From Phoronis australis (taxonomy: Eukaryota; Phoronida; Phoronidae): 64,000 nt of DNA. Numbering within the stretch: position 1 is the stretch's first letter; each line of letters starts with the position of its first letter. The translations under genes were made by a program, and so were the position numbers. The notes beneath the pieces were generated by a model. It had not been told where the DNA came from. It was given only the letters and a program-made list of their open reading frames with translations, and made no database searches. Where the stretch lies: positions 949,961 through 1,013,960 of the forward strand of contig NMRA01000071.1 of assembly GCA_002633005.1 (NCBI GenBank). The letters are read 5' to 3'. Below are positions 33,490 through 45,100 of the stretch, piece by piece.

Positions 33490-34707
33490 AAATCAATCCG
33501 AAAACGGGGGCATGTCATCGTTTATTAAGAGAAAATTACTAAACTTTAAAAGGACTTCGACGAACTTCAGAGAAACAAAGGAAAACGGAATATAAAGGAA
33601 TTGCCACAAGGATGTTCAACGTTCCTTGACTGCGTCTGAAAGTCCTCGTTTTCAGATGTCCACTCTATATAGATACACTTGCTAAATTTAACTACGTGTA
33701 ATAAAGAGACTGCATTGGTTTAGGCGATAGAGCCATGAGCGCAAAAAAACAAAACTACCACTAGAAGGTGCCACAGTAATCGAAGTCGTCAGAAAATCAA
33801 TGCACCCGCTCTCTTGACACGAAGAACATACATGCGAATTTTCACAATCATCCTTACAGTGGTTTGGATGACAGAAAGGCGGGCGAAAAACAGTCTATAA
33901 AACAGTAAAGATGGCCACCAAATGCCGCAAAACACATTTAATCCATCTGAAAACGGGATCCTACCATCGCTTTTTAGTAGAAAGTTACTTATTAAAATTT
34001 ATGAAAAAACCCGTAAAGGAACTTTAGAGAAACAGATGAAATCAGAAAAATGAATTAGCCAGAGGGTTTTGTCGAATCCGTCTGAAAATCGTCGTCGTCG
34101 GCTTTCAGCTCCATATAATAGATTTGCTAATCAAATAAAGATCCTGCATTGAGTTAAGGAGATACAGCTGTGTGCGCAATACGAACAGAACTGCCATTAG
34201 TAGGCGCAGTAAAAATGACACTATGTGGCGCAAAATACCTCAAATCAATTCGAAAATCGGGTGGGACAGCGTCATCTCACCAATTTATGCTGATGTGCCA
34301 ATTTTCATGGAAATCTGTTGAGAACATTTGAAGATACAGAAGTAAACAAAAGAAACTGAAATTGCCAGAAATTAGGGGCACAATGGTAGTCCGATCGTGC
34401 AAAGCGTTAAGGAGATAGCAGCAAAGGCGCAAAAACAAACCAAAACGCCACAAAGAGGCGCCAAACTGGTCAAAGTCGTCGGAAAATCATCGTCACCCTA
34501 ATTAAAACCTATGTGTCAATTTTCATAAGCACCCTTAAGGTAGTTTGGCTCATAGAGGGGAAGACGTGCAAAAACAGACTCGGAAAGTGCACAAAATACA
34601 TCAAATCCACCTGAATATCCGGTAAGGACCTAAAATACAGAGGAAAGCGCAAAACTGAAATTGACGGAAGGGGGCACACCGGCATTCGGTTTGAAAATCG
34701 TCGTCAT
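33490..34707. repeat. Degenerate long-period repeat array
   Basis: Blocks built on AATCCATCTGAAAACGGG (near 33491, 33940, 34244 and 34604) and on GTCGTCAGAAAATCATCG (near 33787, 34075, 34475 and 34690) alternate at irregular spacing of 300-450 bases. It resembles an old satellite. No gene was seen between 32480 and 34707. Confidence 0.6.
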
Positions 34708-34848
34708 NNNNNNNNNNNNNNNNNNNNNNNNNNNNNNNNNNNNNNNNNNNNNNNNNNNNNNNNNNNNNNNNNNNNNNNNNNNNNNNNNNNNNNNNNNNNN
34801 NNNNNNNNNNNNNNNNNNNNNNNNNNNNNNNNNNNNNNNNNNNNNNNN
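34708..34848. other. Sequence gap of 141 N followed by a G-run
   Basis: Unresolved bases, followed by about 13 G. The open frames crossing it are meaningless. Confidence 0.95.
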
Positions 34849-34861
34849 GGGGGGGGGGGGG

Positions 34862-36700
34862 CACTGGGTTTAACGACGGTGCGTTTTAGTGTAAAGAACT
34901 TTTGGCAATATCCGCTTGATCAGCCACATAGAAAGAATTTTGACTGCATCAGGCATTTTGTGCCAGTTTTGATTGGTTTTCTGTATTAGTGTGCACTTTA
35001 AAACTGCTTCTGTTTGACAATTCCCATAGACAGACGTGTAAGTAGAATGTGCCCTTGTATAAAACGTCCTTCTTCCGATTATTTGAACATGGGCATCCAG
35101 GTAATGACCCCGACCGCTGCATTCAAACATTTGCAGGTACACTGTAAATTCAATTATCTTGGTCTTTCTCAAACATGCATAATTGCCATTTTTGGGAAAT
35201 TGTAAATCGTGATCTCCGCATTGCAAGAAGATTAAATTGGTTGTTTATATCTCTGAACGTTGTGCAATTACACATGTAAAACATGATGTTGAATAATTTT
35301 TAGACCTGTATTTTTCAATATTTAGAAGCCTTAGATTTAAAAAAAGCTTCTCGACCTGAGCTCTTAAAATCTCATATAAATGGTCTTAATACATGTATGA
35401 CTTATCGTCGAATAAAGTTTCTGGAAGTGGTCACTGTTTGTAAAAGTTTGAGTCTCATACAGCAATAAAAACTTACAAAAATTAGCGACGTTGCGTCCTC
35501 ATCTCACGGACTTCAGCTTGGCTTGTGACGTTATCGTTATTTGGTCACTCTTGAAGTTGTGAAGTTAAAAATGGAGCGTGGACACATATCTGGAACATGT
35601 ACCTTGAAATGCCGTCTCGATCGTGGAAATGCTTCAAACGCCAGAGCTCAATATTCAAGAGTAAATCGCTAAACAATGGCCGCATTAGAAGGGGAAGGGG
35701 GACAGTGTGCTCCATGTGCCACTACACATTGCTACATGTACACATGACACATAATTTTGACCGTTGTGACGACAGAATGCAACAAAATGTACTATGAACG
35801 CCGACATATAACGTCGCTTGGGGAACAATGACGGGGTTCCGTAAACATTGAATATTCGAGGTCGCGTCTGGTGTGAGTTGCAATTTTAGATGTGGAAGGA
35901 AAACTGCCTGCTCTCTGACAGCAAAGTGACGCCTACATGTAGCTCTTCTGGAAATTTCAAAGAAAAAAAAACAGCTTCAATGCGCTGCGCGATATCCTGC
36001 TATTGAACGACGTGATCGCGGAAAATACTCTCATTTTAGGCGAGTGTTGCTCAGCTGTATCCTCAACAAAACTAACAAGCAAGGTAAATCCTTCATTTGT
36101 GACGAATCGCTCGCGGAAAGCGCTTCGAAGAGCTTTTCTGATTAAGCAAGAAAGAGTTGCGTAACTATCGTGTATGACATGTGGTGACATTAAGTCAGTG
36201 ATGCGTTCGCATCCCACGTGCATTGTGCTGTTTTTACAAAAGACAATTTATTACACAGTGAAGCAATAGGTAAGTTTAACGTTAGATTTTTGACTTATAT
36301 GCATGATGAACGGCGCAGTCTTTTCGGATAAAACAGAGGAAAGATTATGAAAGTCACTTATTTTATAATTCTCTTCTGCTGTGCATGTCAGATTCGTGAC
36401 GTTGATGGCAGACGACTTTAAATTTGAACTCATCCGGGTTTTTCAACAGACGCACCCGAAGCAATTCAGAAAGTCTGTATTCGCATGCCCACGAAAGTTG
36501 TTTGGGTGCTGTTCACATAGTTACAATTGTATACCAATTCTGAAAATACTTGAACGGCTGTTTAGTAAAGCAGCGTTGTTTATAACCATACATTTGGAAG
36601 CCCGGGTTGCTGGGTACAAACTTAGCCCTCCTGCGAAATCTGGAAGTTGCTGATACGTGACTTGTCAGTATATAACACAAGATACATGTACACTGTACCA
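34862..36700. other. Non-coding stretch, no gene seen
   Basis: Small open frames on both strands (for example 34870-35226 and 35957-36223) show no domain, no splice-consistent neighbours and no repeat match. Confidence 0.3.
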
Positions 36701-36705
36701 TAGCC

Positions 36706-37240
36706 AGCCAGCTAGCTGTATGAAGACAATCGTCAAAATTCATCTAGGTCCAACTGTGTGTCTTTCTTCCGTAGACCTCGAAATTGCCCACAGTCAGGGT
36801 AGTTCTGCTCGTCACCTCGCCGTGAAACATGTATCAACATGTAAAGCTAAAAACCGGACGGGGTGGATGCAAAATTTGGGAATCAACCGACAATCACCTT
36901 GCCCGTTACAGCCATTTAAGTGAAAAACAAAGCAATAAACGTCATTTTCTTGCTTAACTCTCCGCCTTTTCTACCAACGAAAAGTATGTCGTCGTTTTGA
37001 AACAGTATGCTCGTTTCACGCGCACGCGCCATTTCCTTTAATTTTGCGACATCTCTCGGGAGATGATGACAGCTGGGAAGGAGCAAAATTTCTTCTGAAA
37101 TTCTGTTTGATGGTATCAAAATTTTAAAAATTTATAATGAAATGAAACCAGTTCCAGTAATTTGTTCTGATGTGTAAGCAACCTCGTCAGGTGATTGAAG
37201 AATCGGCGAAAACAGAAACTGGCCAATAGGTGACGATATG
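36706..37240 (+). repeat. Dispersed repeat family R1, copy parallel to 1128-1663
   Basis: Matches copy 1 nearly base for base over more than 500 bases, including the frame starting MKTIVKIHLGPTVCLSSVD and the word GCGACATCTCTCGGGA. It lacks the 1667-1870 part of copy 1. Confidence 0.75.
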
Positions 37241-37244
37241 CAAC

Positions 37245-37825
37245 ATTTCCTTTCGTTCAGCCTTAGGTTTATGCATCTTATGTAGTTACGAATCATCAGG
37301 AAATTTACCAGCCGGTGGTTTCTTCAAAGACAAGTCTAAGTTAGGGAGACAGGGCTTATTGGACACGCCGTTAGTTCTGCATGGTTAAGAGATTTAAGCC
37401 CTGGGTGTCGTGGCTCGAGATCCGGAAACTGAAAGTGTTGAATCAAGTGCCATACACACTGCAGTCAAATAGTTAACACGCATGCCTAGCAACTGCGATA
37501 GAAATGTTTAGAATGACGTTGTTTTGACGTCATTAATATATTTATGACCCAGTGTGACGACAATCCCGGGTCTAAATTGCGTCATCTAGTGCCATGACAC
37601 GTCATCACTAAACATCCGAGTAGCGACGCATGTAACTGTTGAGTGTTATCTACATGAAACTACACTGTGAGGCTTGGTGAAAAGCTTATAAAATTGGGTT
37701 GTTGAGTTGACAGCTTAACTGATGTAGATTTTGTTTAGAAAGCCGATATAGTTATATTAAAACCATGCTTGCATTCAAAAAGTTTAGTCGAACCATGACA
37801 GTCATCAATGCTCAGCTAGCTAATG
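37245..37825. other. Non-coding stretch, no gene seen
   Basis: Contains a weak tRNA-like word pair around 37370-37435 that I did not accept as a feature. Confidence 0.3.
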
Positions 37826-37829
37826 ATAC

Positions 37830-37830
<1 letters not shown>

Positions 37831-37883
<53 letters not shown>

Positions 37884-37885
37884 TA
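37831..37885. repeat. Tetranucleotide microsatellite (ATCA)n
   Basis: About 12 units of ATCA, with one interruption (ACCA). Confidence 0.95.
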
Positions 37886-38257
37886 ATAAAAAAATATTTC
37901 GGTGACCTGTAGCAGTTGCAACCCAATCAAAACTTGGTCTTATACATGTAAGCCATCATTTCCAAAGCGGACGTACAAAAAATAGGCAACGCATACATAA
38001 AAACCTGGCCAACCTTGTTAATCGTTATTAACTATACCTGAAAAATACATTATCATAAAACCAGACCAACCTTGTTAATCGCCATTAACTAAATAACTTC
38101 CTAAAACCGCTCTGAGGTGGTGTCGTATTACAACTATTTTTAAAATCTCTTGGTCTATTTACACCGACCTATGGTCTATACACAATGTACACTGTCACGA
38201 AATTCCGGCCATCGTCAGGTGTTACTGCGTTTTTAGAAGAACGAGCACGGATACGTG

Positions 38258-38336
38258 CGAGGGAGGATTTGAACCCACGACTTCTGAAACTACAGATAAT
38301 TCGAATGCAGCACCTTAATCACTACACCACGGAGTC
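38258..38336 (-). repeat. tRNA-derived SINE head
   Basis: On the minus strand there is an A-box (TGGTGTAGTGATTAAGG, + 38313-38329) and an exact B-box (GGTTCAAATCC, + 38265-38275) at tRNA-like spacing. There is no matching acceptor stem, so a SINE is more likely than a tRNA gene. Confidence 0.5.
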
Positions 38337-38589
38337 ATACAATTACTTAGAGGGAATTTTCTTATACTTAAGCCTTCCTAAGTAGACTGAGCCAGGTGTC
38401 AATTGGTTGTTTGCTTGACTGACTGAAGACATTGCCTTGTACATGTACATGGCTTCCTTGATCTTTCTCTTGGTTCAACCTGTTTCAGTGTCAAGTTACC
38501 GTATGTTATTCCACTGGATGTTGCGTTGTTTCGACCACATGTGTTCTGCTACTCCTGAAGAGGTATAACCTTCTCTACAACACAACAAA

Positions 38590-39170
38590 CAGGGAACCAA
38601 TCAGTGGAACAATCTCTACAAATCTGAACACGAGCCACATGATCAAAATAAATGGCTTTAATGGCCTTGTACATGTGACCACCAATATTATTTAGTAAGC
38701 GTTTATAAAATAAGAAATCCCTACCTACACGGTCAAATGCCTTCTAAATATCAACAAATGTTACAAAAGTTGGCAGGCTTTCATTTTTTCTGTTTTGGAT
38801 TATAGACGCCCATGAAAATACATGGTCGATACATGATCTACCTATTCGATAACCGTTTTGCTCCTCAGCAAGCAGACGACACTTCTCAAAATGTGACGAT
38901 ATCCTGGCACTCAGAATACCACTGGGGATTTTATAAACACAGGAAATCAGGCTGATTCCCCTATAATTTAATGGAAAAGGATGATCCATGTTTAAACTTT
39001 TGGCAATAGGGATAAAGATGGCTTTCAACCACACCGAGGGAACATACTGCGAAACAAAAATAGTTTGAAATAATTTATGTAAAAGAGCAACCACCGCCGG
39101 GTGCTTAGGAACTTCAGGGTTATGGTCAATACACCTATCTTGTATATATAATAACGCACACGGCAATTTT
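38590..39170 (-). pseudogene. Non-LTR retrotransposon reverse-transcriptase fragment
   Basis: A 140-codon minus-strand frame (39166-38744) shows reverse-transcriptase motifs: WLKAIFIPIAKS, NYRGISLISCVYKI, EEQNGYRIGRSCIDHVF and FVTFVDI. The next codon is a stop, exactly where the family reads KAFD. KAFDRVGRDFLFYKRLL follows in the same frame past the stop, and later pieces (STDWF) continue to about 38590. The YxDD catalytic box and both ends of the element are absent. It is a 5'- and 3'-truncated fossil between the two semaphorins. Confidence 0.75.
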
Positions 39171-39199
39171 ATGAGGTAAATGCAGGAACGGAGCTACCA

Positions 39200-39960
39200 T
39201 AACCTGTTGCAAAGTGTGCCAAAACGTTCTGTATTTAGGCTGCTGGACCGTAGGTCAAAATGCAAACTCATCTCTAACGGCGGCTTGGGCTTAACTCCCC
39301 TGGGCCATGCACCATAATGAGAGCAGGAAAATGTCTCAAGAAACTGTCTTAGCTAAAGCAAATCCTTTGTTACAATTTGGAATGTATTACAGGATGTGAA
39401 AGCTCCTCAGTTTGGAAGTTGAGATACATCAAACTTAAGTCATTTTCTTGAGATGGGCTCAGAATCTGCCTGTTTGTTTCGATGGTACAAAGCAATGAAA
39501 CAATGTACCTCACAAGTGCAGCACTGTGGTGGCTTGGGTTTCCTCATTGCATGAAAAATCATGGTTCAAATCATGAACTCACTTGGATAGTTGGCTCAAA
39601 ATACATGCAGAGAGGTTTGAGTCAGTTACAGACCACAATCGACCATGTTTTTACGAGCCTGCATGAAGCCAGTCACTGTTAATACATGTACTTCTATTTA
39701 CAGCATATTAGTTCAAACCTAACCATATGTGCGTTGTTTTGTCTAGATAAGAGTACCCCTCTGGCCACGGTATTAGGTAATGGTGGAATATAACGTGCCG
39801 GATTTTTGAGAGCAAGTTTTCGCCACTGAATTATGGTCGTGAAAATGGTTCTGAAATACAGTCACGTTATATAAGGTATTAAACAGGTAGTCCTATGCCC
39901 TTAGCACATATGAAAAAGTACCAACATCTGATGAGAATGTACGTGAATACATGTATGTAA
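39200..39960. other. Non-coding stretch, no gene seen
   Basis: No supported coding or repeat feature. Confidence 0.3.
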
Positions 39961-39964
39961 AAGA

Positions 39965-40250
39965 CTGTATAAACATGTATGCTGGTGTCATATATTGGAT
40001 ATCTGTCGGTGACATATATTTGATATCTGCCGGTGTCTTATTTTGGATATCTTCCGGTGTCATACATTGGATATCAGCCGTTGCCATATATTTGATATCT
40101 GCCGGTGTCATACATTGGATATCTGCCGAAGTCATATATTGGATATCTTCCGGTGTCATATATTGGATATCTGCTGGTGTCTTATATTGGGTATCTGCCG
40201 GTTTCATATATTGGATATCTGCCGCTGTCACATATTTGATATTTGCAACA
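39965..40250. repeat. Tandem repeat, 24-base unit, about 11-12 copies, open on both strands
   Basis: Unit ATATCTGCCGGTGTCATATA plus TTGG. Because the unit is eight codons, frames such as IQYMTPAD repeats (minus) and GVIYWISA repeats (plus) remain open for 125-142 codons. The simplest reading is a minisatellite, not a gene. Confidence 0.9.
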
Positions 40251-40364
40251 GGCACAAAATATATCGTAAACACTAGAATAACAGTCACAAAATCAATGGT
40301 AGCCACTAGAAAAACAGCCACAAAATAAAAATAGGAAATTCGCTAAGTTAAATCTCTTACCTCC

Positions 40365-40495
40365 CGCCAACGGTCACTTTCTTCCCGCCAACGGTAATAT
40401 TCCTCCCGCCAACAGTAACTTTCGTCCCGCCAGCGGTAAATTTCCTCTTGCTAACGGTAACTTTACTCAGGCCAACGGTAACTTTCCTAGCCCAT
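40365..40495. repeat. Tandem repeat, about 23-base unit, 5-6 copies
   Basis: Unit CTCCCGCCAACGGTAACTTT, with drift. It follows the 24-base array by about 115 bases. Confidence 0.9.
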
Positions 40496-40499
40496 TTCC

Positions 40500-41610
40500 A
40501 TGTTTTTAATTGCCGCATGTCATTTCAGGGTTACGGAAAGACACCGCATCATCCTAGCTAGTTTCGGAAGTGGCTCGAATGTTTGGCGTCCTTTTGGGGG
40601 CAATTTACTGGGCTTTTTGGGCCATCTGTCGTGTCCTTCTTGGATCATCTTAGCGCCACCTTTGTAGTTACACATAAAGCAGTTGAGAGCAATGCACGTA
40701 AACCCATGACTTTCAAAACAAATTTTCTTAAACATTTAATAACAAGAGGTAATTGAAAGATATTTTTAAGTGAAAAACTTAGTGGAAGGTTATTCATAAA
40801 ATTATGTAAGGCCTTGCAAAAAGAATCATCTGTAATTGATTTTAAATATCGGAGTGTGTGTCGTTGTCTTATGCAACGTTCATGAAAAACCCAAGTGTCA
40901 TGATATTAAAAGTGAGTGTGAATAATTATAAACATATTTGTTTAAAATGTCAATTTTAGCAACAACATAGAAATTCTTTATTTTGAGTATCTGTGAAGTC
41001 CTACATGAAGTATCGGTAAGGACACTAAACACTAGAAGCAATAATACACATAACCCTTTTCCCGTAAATTGAATTTTCTATGAGGTTCACTCCCCTTAGC
41101 AAAATGTCATTTAATGAAAATGAGGAAGAACAATATCAAAAGGCAAGAAATGTTTAATGTTATTAAAACGGCCACAGAATCTGCTTATCTTCACATTGAC
41201 ATGCACTTTTAAATGATTAAAATCATTGTTTCTGAAGTACTTGGAATATTAAGGAACCTTTTTGTGGCATCTGTCGGACCTTCTCACTCATCCGATCATT
41301 ATCAAATCAGTGTTGCACCGTGTCTTGAATGCCTTGTCTAGCTAACATCCTTAGAACGTGGCATATGTGATGTTATGACGGCGGAGCTAATCTAAATACA
41401 CTGTCCATCATAGTCCACATAATGGTGATATGTACTTGGAATTCTTTTTCTCTTATTCTTCGAACCAGTGGACGTTTTTGCCTTTCTGACTGGACGTTTC
41501 TATAATGGCAAGCGCATGTATTGGGTAATTTGGTGCTCGTTGTGATGAGATTGTTCATTTTAAATCAGCTATGACCAGTTCTTTCAGAATTGTATATCGC
41601 TCATTTTGAC
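40500..41610. other. Non-coding stretch upstream of gene B
   Basis: No supported gene. It probably includes upstream regulatory DNA of semaphorin B, but no motif is strong enough to call. Confidence 0.3.
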
Positions 41611-41615
41611 TCCCT

Positions 41616-41622
41616 CATAAAG
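41616..41622 (+). promoter_or_regulatory. Candidate TATA-like box of semaphorin gene B
   Basis: CATAAAG, 84 bases before the gene B start codon, in the same relative place as CATAAAA in gene A. Confidence 0.25.
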
Positions 41623-41699
41623 CCCGTAATGGAAACTCTGCCTGTCCATGTACAATAACCTTTTAATTTTTATGGTTCAAGAAAGACCCATGACACACG

Positions 41700-41769
41700 A
41701 TGAAGCTACACCTCCAGTGCGCTTCCTGGTGGATTCTGGTCAATACTATTTTATACTCAAAAGGAACAG
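41700..41769 (+). CDS. Semaphorin B exon 1 (signal peptide)
   Basis: Encodes MKLHLQCASWWILVNTIL and a few more residues, then a phase-1 break. It aligns with gene A exon 1 in sequence, length (three bases shorter) and its GC donor. Confidence 0.7.
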
Positions 41770-42057
41770 GCAAGTTTAGTTTAATTTCAACCCTTATTTT
41801 CAACTAGTGCGAATGCAAGTTGTGCTTCAATCTTTTCGTCAGTGATATTTTTCAATTTTGTCCAAGCCGAAACCTGAAGTCAGACTATTTTTCTTATTTT
41901 TAATGGGCACCCTCGACCCACGAAACCTTTGGCCCAAGACGCCCTACCCACGAGCCCCTTGGCCCACAGTCCACAACCCCCTCGACCCAGTCTACACAAG
42001 CTCGATTCGATTTGAAGATGGAAAAAGTGCTGACTTGCAGGAAAAACGAGTCTGGCC

Positions 42058-42101
<44 letters not shown>

Positions 42102-45100
42102 NAACTGTCAAGCCAAAAACACGAAAAACGCCATCAAAGACCTACCAACGTTACAAAACGTCTTGTTCCCAACAGACTGTAATCGTCTTGCCTGTTTTTC
42201 TGTGAATGGTTGATTCAAGTTCTTTTTGAGAGAGTGCAAGAAGGCTACGAATATATAATTTCTTAAGTATATACAGTTTAAAAACTGTTAACTAAAAAGC
42301 ATTTCAAACTTACATGTAGTATATTGTAAAGGATTATAAGAAATTCACATCAGTGTACTTTCTGCCTATATGTAACTTTAGTAGAACCATGATGGTAAAA
42401 CAGGGTCCTCGTGGAATTATTTCTTTGACAACGATAGCACGCTTCCAATCCGATATTTTACATCATGTTCTTACGCAAATTTCTGTGTTTAACCACCAGC
42501 TTTGAGTCAGAGCAGATTCGCACATACACTGTAGGTAACTCTTATGTCACTCAGCGACGTGATTATGACATGCGCTATTGGTGTAGGTCATAGGTCGAGG
42601 GGGATGTGGGTCTTCGGTGGTGGGGGCTGGAGGTCTTGGGGTGCTGGGGGAGACGAGGTATTAGAACATTCCCTTTAAGTTGGACTGCACTGCGTGCCCA
42701 GTCGGTTATCAGGTCGAAGTGACACGATTTTTATTGCATTAACGACACTAGATTGTGAAAATAAATCTGTTCTTCAATACTTCACAGTAACAATAATAGT
42801 GTAATTTTTCATCACTAAATAGTGGCTAAATTTCAGTAATAGCTGAGACTTAAACCAGTCTTAAATTTGGAGAAACTTCATAAAGCATGGCTTCGATATT
42901 TTGGTCTTAAGTTAGCTATATTTTGATCTAATTCAAGACAGCAAAGCTTCTAATAAGCGGACCCCTGACAGTGGCGGATCTACGTTTTCACTAAGGGGGT
43001 TGTAGGATTCCCGCAAAGGTCGAATCCGAGGCGCGTGGCGCCGAGAAGGGGGAGATCGGGATGGGGGTGCCCCCTCCGTGTACGCAAATTTTTTGTTTTT
43101 GTAGCCAAATAGTGAAATTTCCATGCATCCTGGTAGGTTTCTGGCACTTAACATGTCTCTTGAGTTTTTCTTAAGATAATTTAAAACCCTTCTCGATTTG
43201 GTTGCATTAACGTGGCTCGAAAGTTTAGTGAAACCATATTTGTGCACATCTGGGTATGAGTCAAGCCACCAGCAAAAATTTTTGTTGGAACATCTGCTTA
43301 TACACACCTTTTTAGCATACGAAAAGTCGTATTTGAAAAAGTGTGGTGTGTGGGGGGGGGGGGTTTAGACAACTACCAAATAATCAAGAGCATAAGGAGC
43401 ACCGACGGGAAGTAAAAAATTGAATATCAGATGATCGCGTAACAGCAGCCTCAAGTTGTTTAAGAACTAAGACCTGAACTGGAAATAAACATGTGTTCTT
43501 TCTCGTTATGAGAAAAACTGGCAAACGATCGTGCTCTCAGCTCACAGTATATTATTAAAAGCGACAATAAAGAATTAAGTACCACTTTATTAAGCTGAAT
43601 CACGTTGACAACAAATGAAAAACGTCAAATGTATCTGGAAACAAATCATCTGAAAACAGTTTCACGAAACCAAAGCATTCTGTACACCGTGGTGAAAAGA
43701 TAAACAGGACCAGTTCGCAGAGGGACCAGGTGTACACAGAGAGTACACAAAAAGGCCTGGTCCGTCACGAGACCAAAAGTACACCTGTGCTTATTCTCCC
43801 TATAAAAATATGCAATCTGTCGCGGGACCAAACAGTACTGGCTGAGATGAATAGTTTTACAAAGAACACCGTCTTTGGTAAGAAAAACAACACGAGACTA
43901 GTTCGTCGAGGGACCACAAGTACACTGAAACTCAATATCTACACAACTCAAGCTAGCCTGGTCCGTTGCGAGACCTAAAGCGTACTATGCAAAATTTTTT
44001 AAATTGAAAACCTCTCTCTAGACACTTTTTAATGCCCAGTGGTTGCTCATGCGTGTATTTTATACACCTGGTCGTCAACTTCTGAGAGAGGTTGTCCAGG
44101 AAGGGTTTTCGCACCGTTCTGTAGTACTGGCTGGAAGAAACAAGAATTGAGTACAAATGACAGCATGACAGGTGAGGTAAAAATGTTGCACGTCAATTTG
44201 CCTGAATATCAGGGTTGCGGCACCACAGTATTTCCCCTAATGAAATCAAATCATATCTTAGAGTAAAGATGGTAGTTACTTAAAGAGCTCAGCTGTAGAG
44301 CTGCTCTTTCAGAGGTGGATCCATCCAAAGTGCTTGGCTACTTCAGAAGTGTCGACGGAAGCTCGCCCACAATTGATCTCCGCGCGTTTTGCCGATGAGC
44401 CACGAAGATTCAAAATGCTTTGATTTTCATAACAGCAATTCGCAATCCAAAAAATTATATTTTCAGAGTGAACCCCCCTGCCCTCATTTTTTCCAAGTTG
44501 GTTTACTTGGGGTTTACACACGCTGGTGGTGTCGTTTTTGTTTTGCTGATGACGTTTTTGTTTTTTTAATTTTGGGTTCTGGCCCAAGGGGGGAGGGGTT
44601 TAAAACCCCTGAACCCCCGTAGATCCGCCACTGCCTATTGTTTTACAACATCTGACGCATTTCACCCACGTTGAAATTGCTTTCTGCAGGATCAACCAGT
44701 AGAATGACATCCACATTTGAACCAGATAAAAACAGTCTCCGTTACTCGCGCATGCTCATAGATGGCGAAACTCTGGTGGTGGGAGCAATGTAAGTACCTG
44801 TAATGTGCGCGTGCAAGTTCAATAAGTTCCTCCTAATGTACATGTATGCGTTGCATTTGGAGAAAACGATGTGCTTCTGGAAATTGAAATTTATGGCACC
44901 CGTAACGAAGTTTCACATGTGAAATTGTGCCACTAGCAATTACTTGTATGACGTTTATTTCCCCTTATTCCAGGAATACCATTTACCAATTACATGTAGA
45001 GAACTTGACAACACGAGCGGTAAGACATTCCTCAATATCATGCAGTCGCACTCTTTGCTTTTTAGTGATTGTCACTAACAGGCTGCTTGCGTGTTACAAC

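Noticed and set aside
34601-34873. Frames across the N gap
   Set aside because: Made of undefined bases and a G homopolymer.
37370-37435. Another tRNA-like element
   Set aside because: The B-box-like GGCTCGAGATCC needs an insertion and the A-box is poor.
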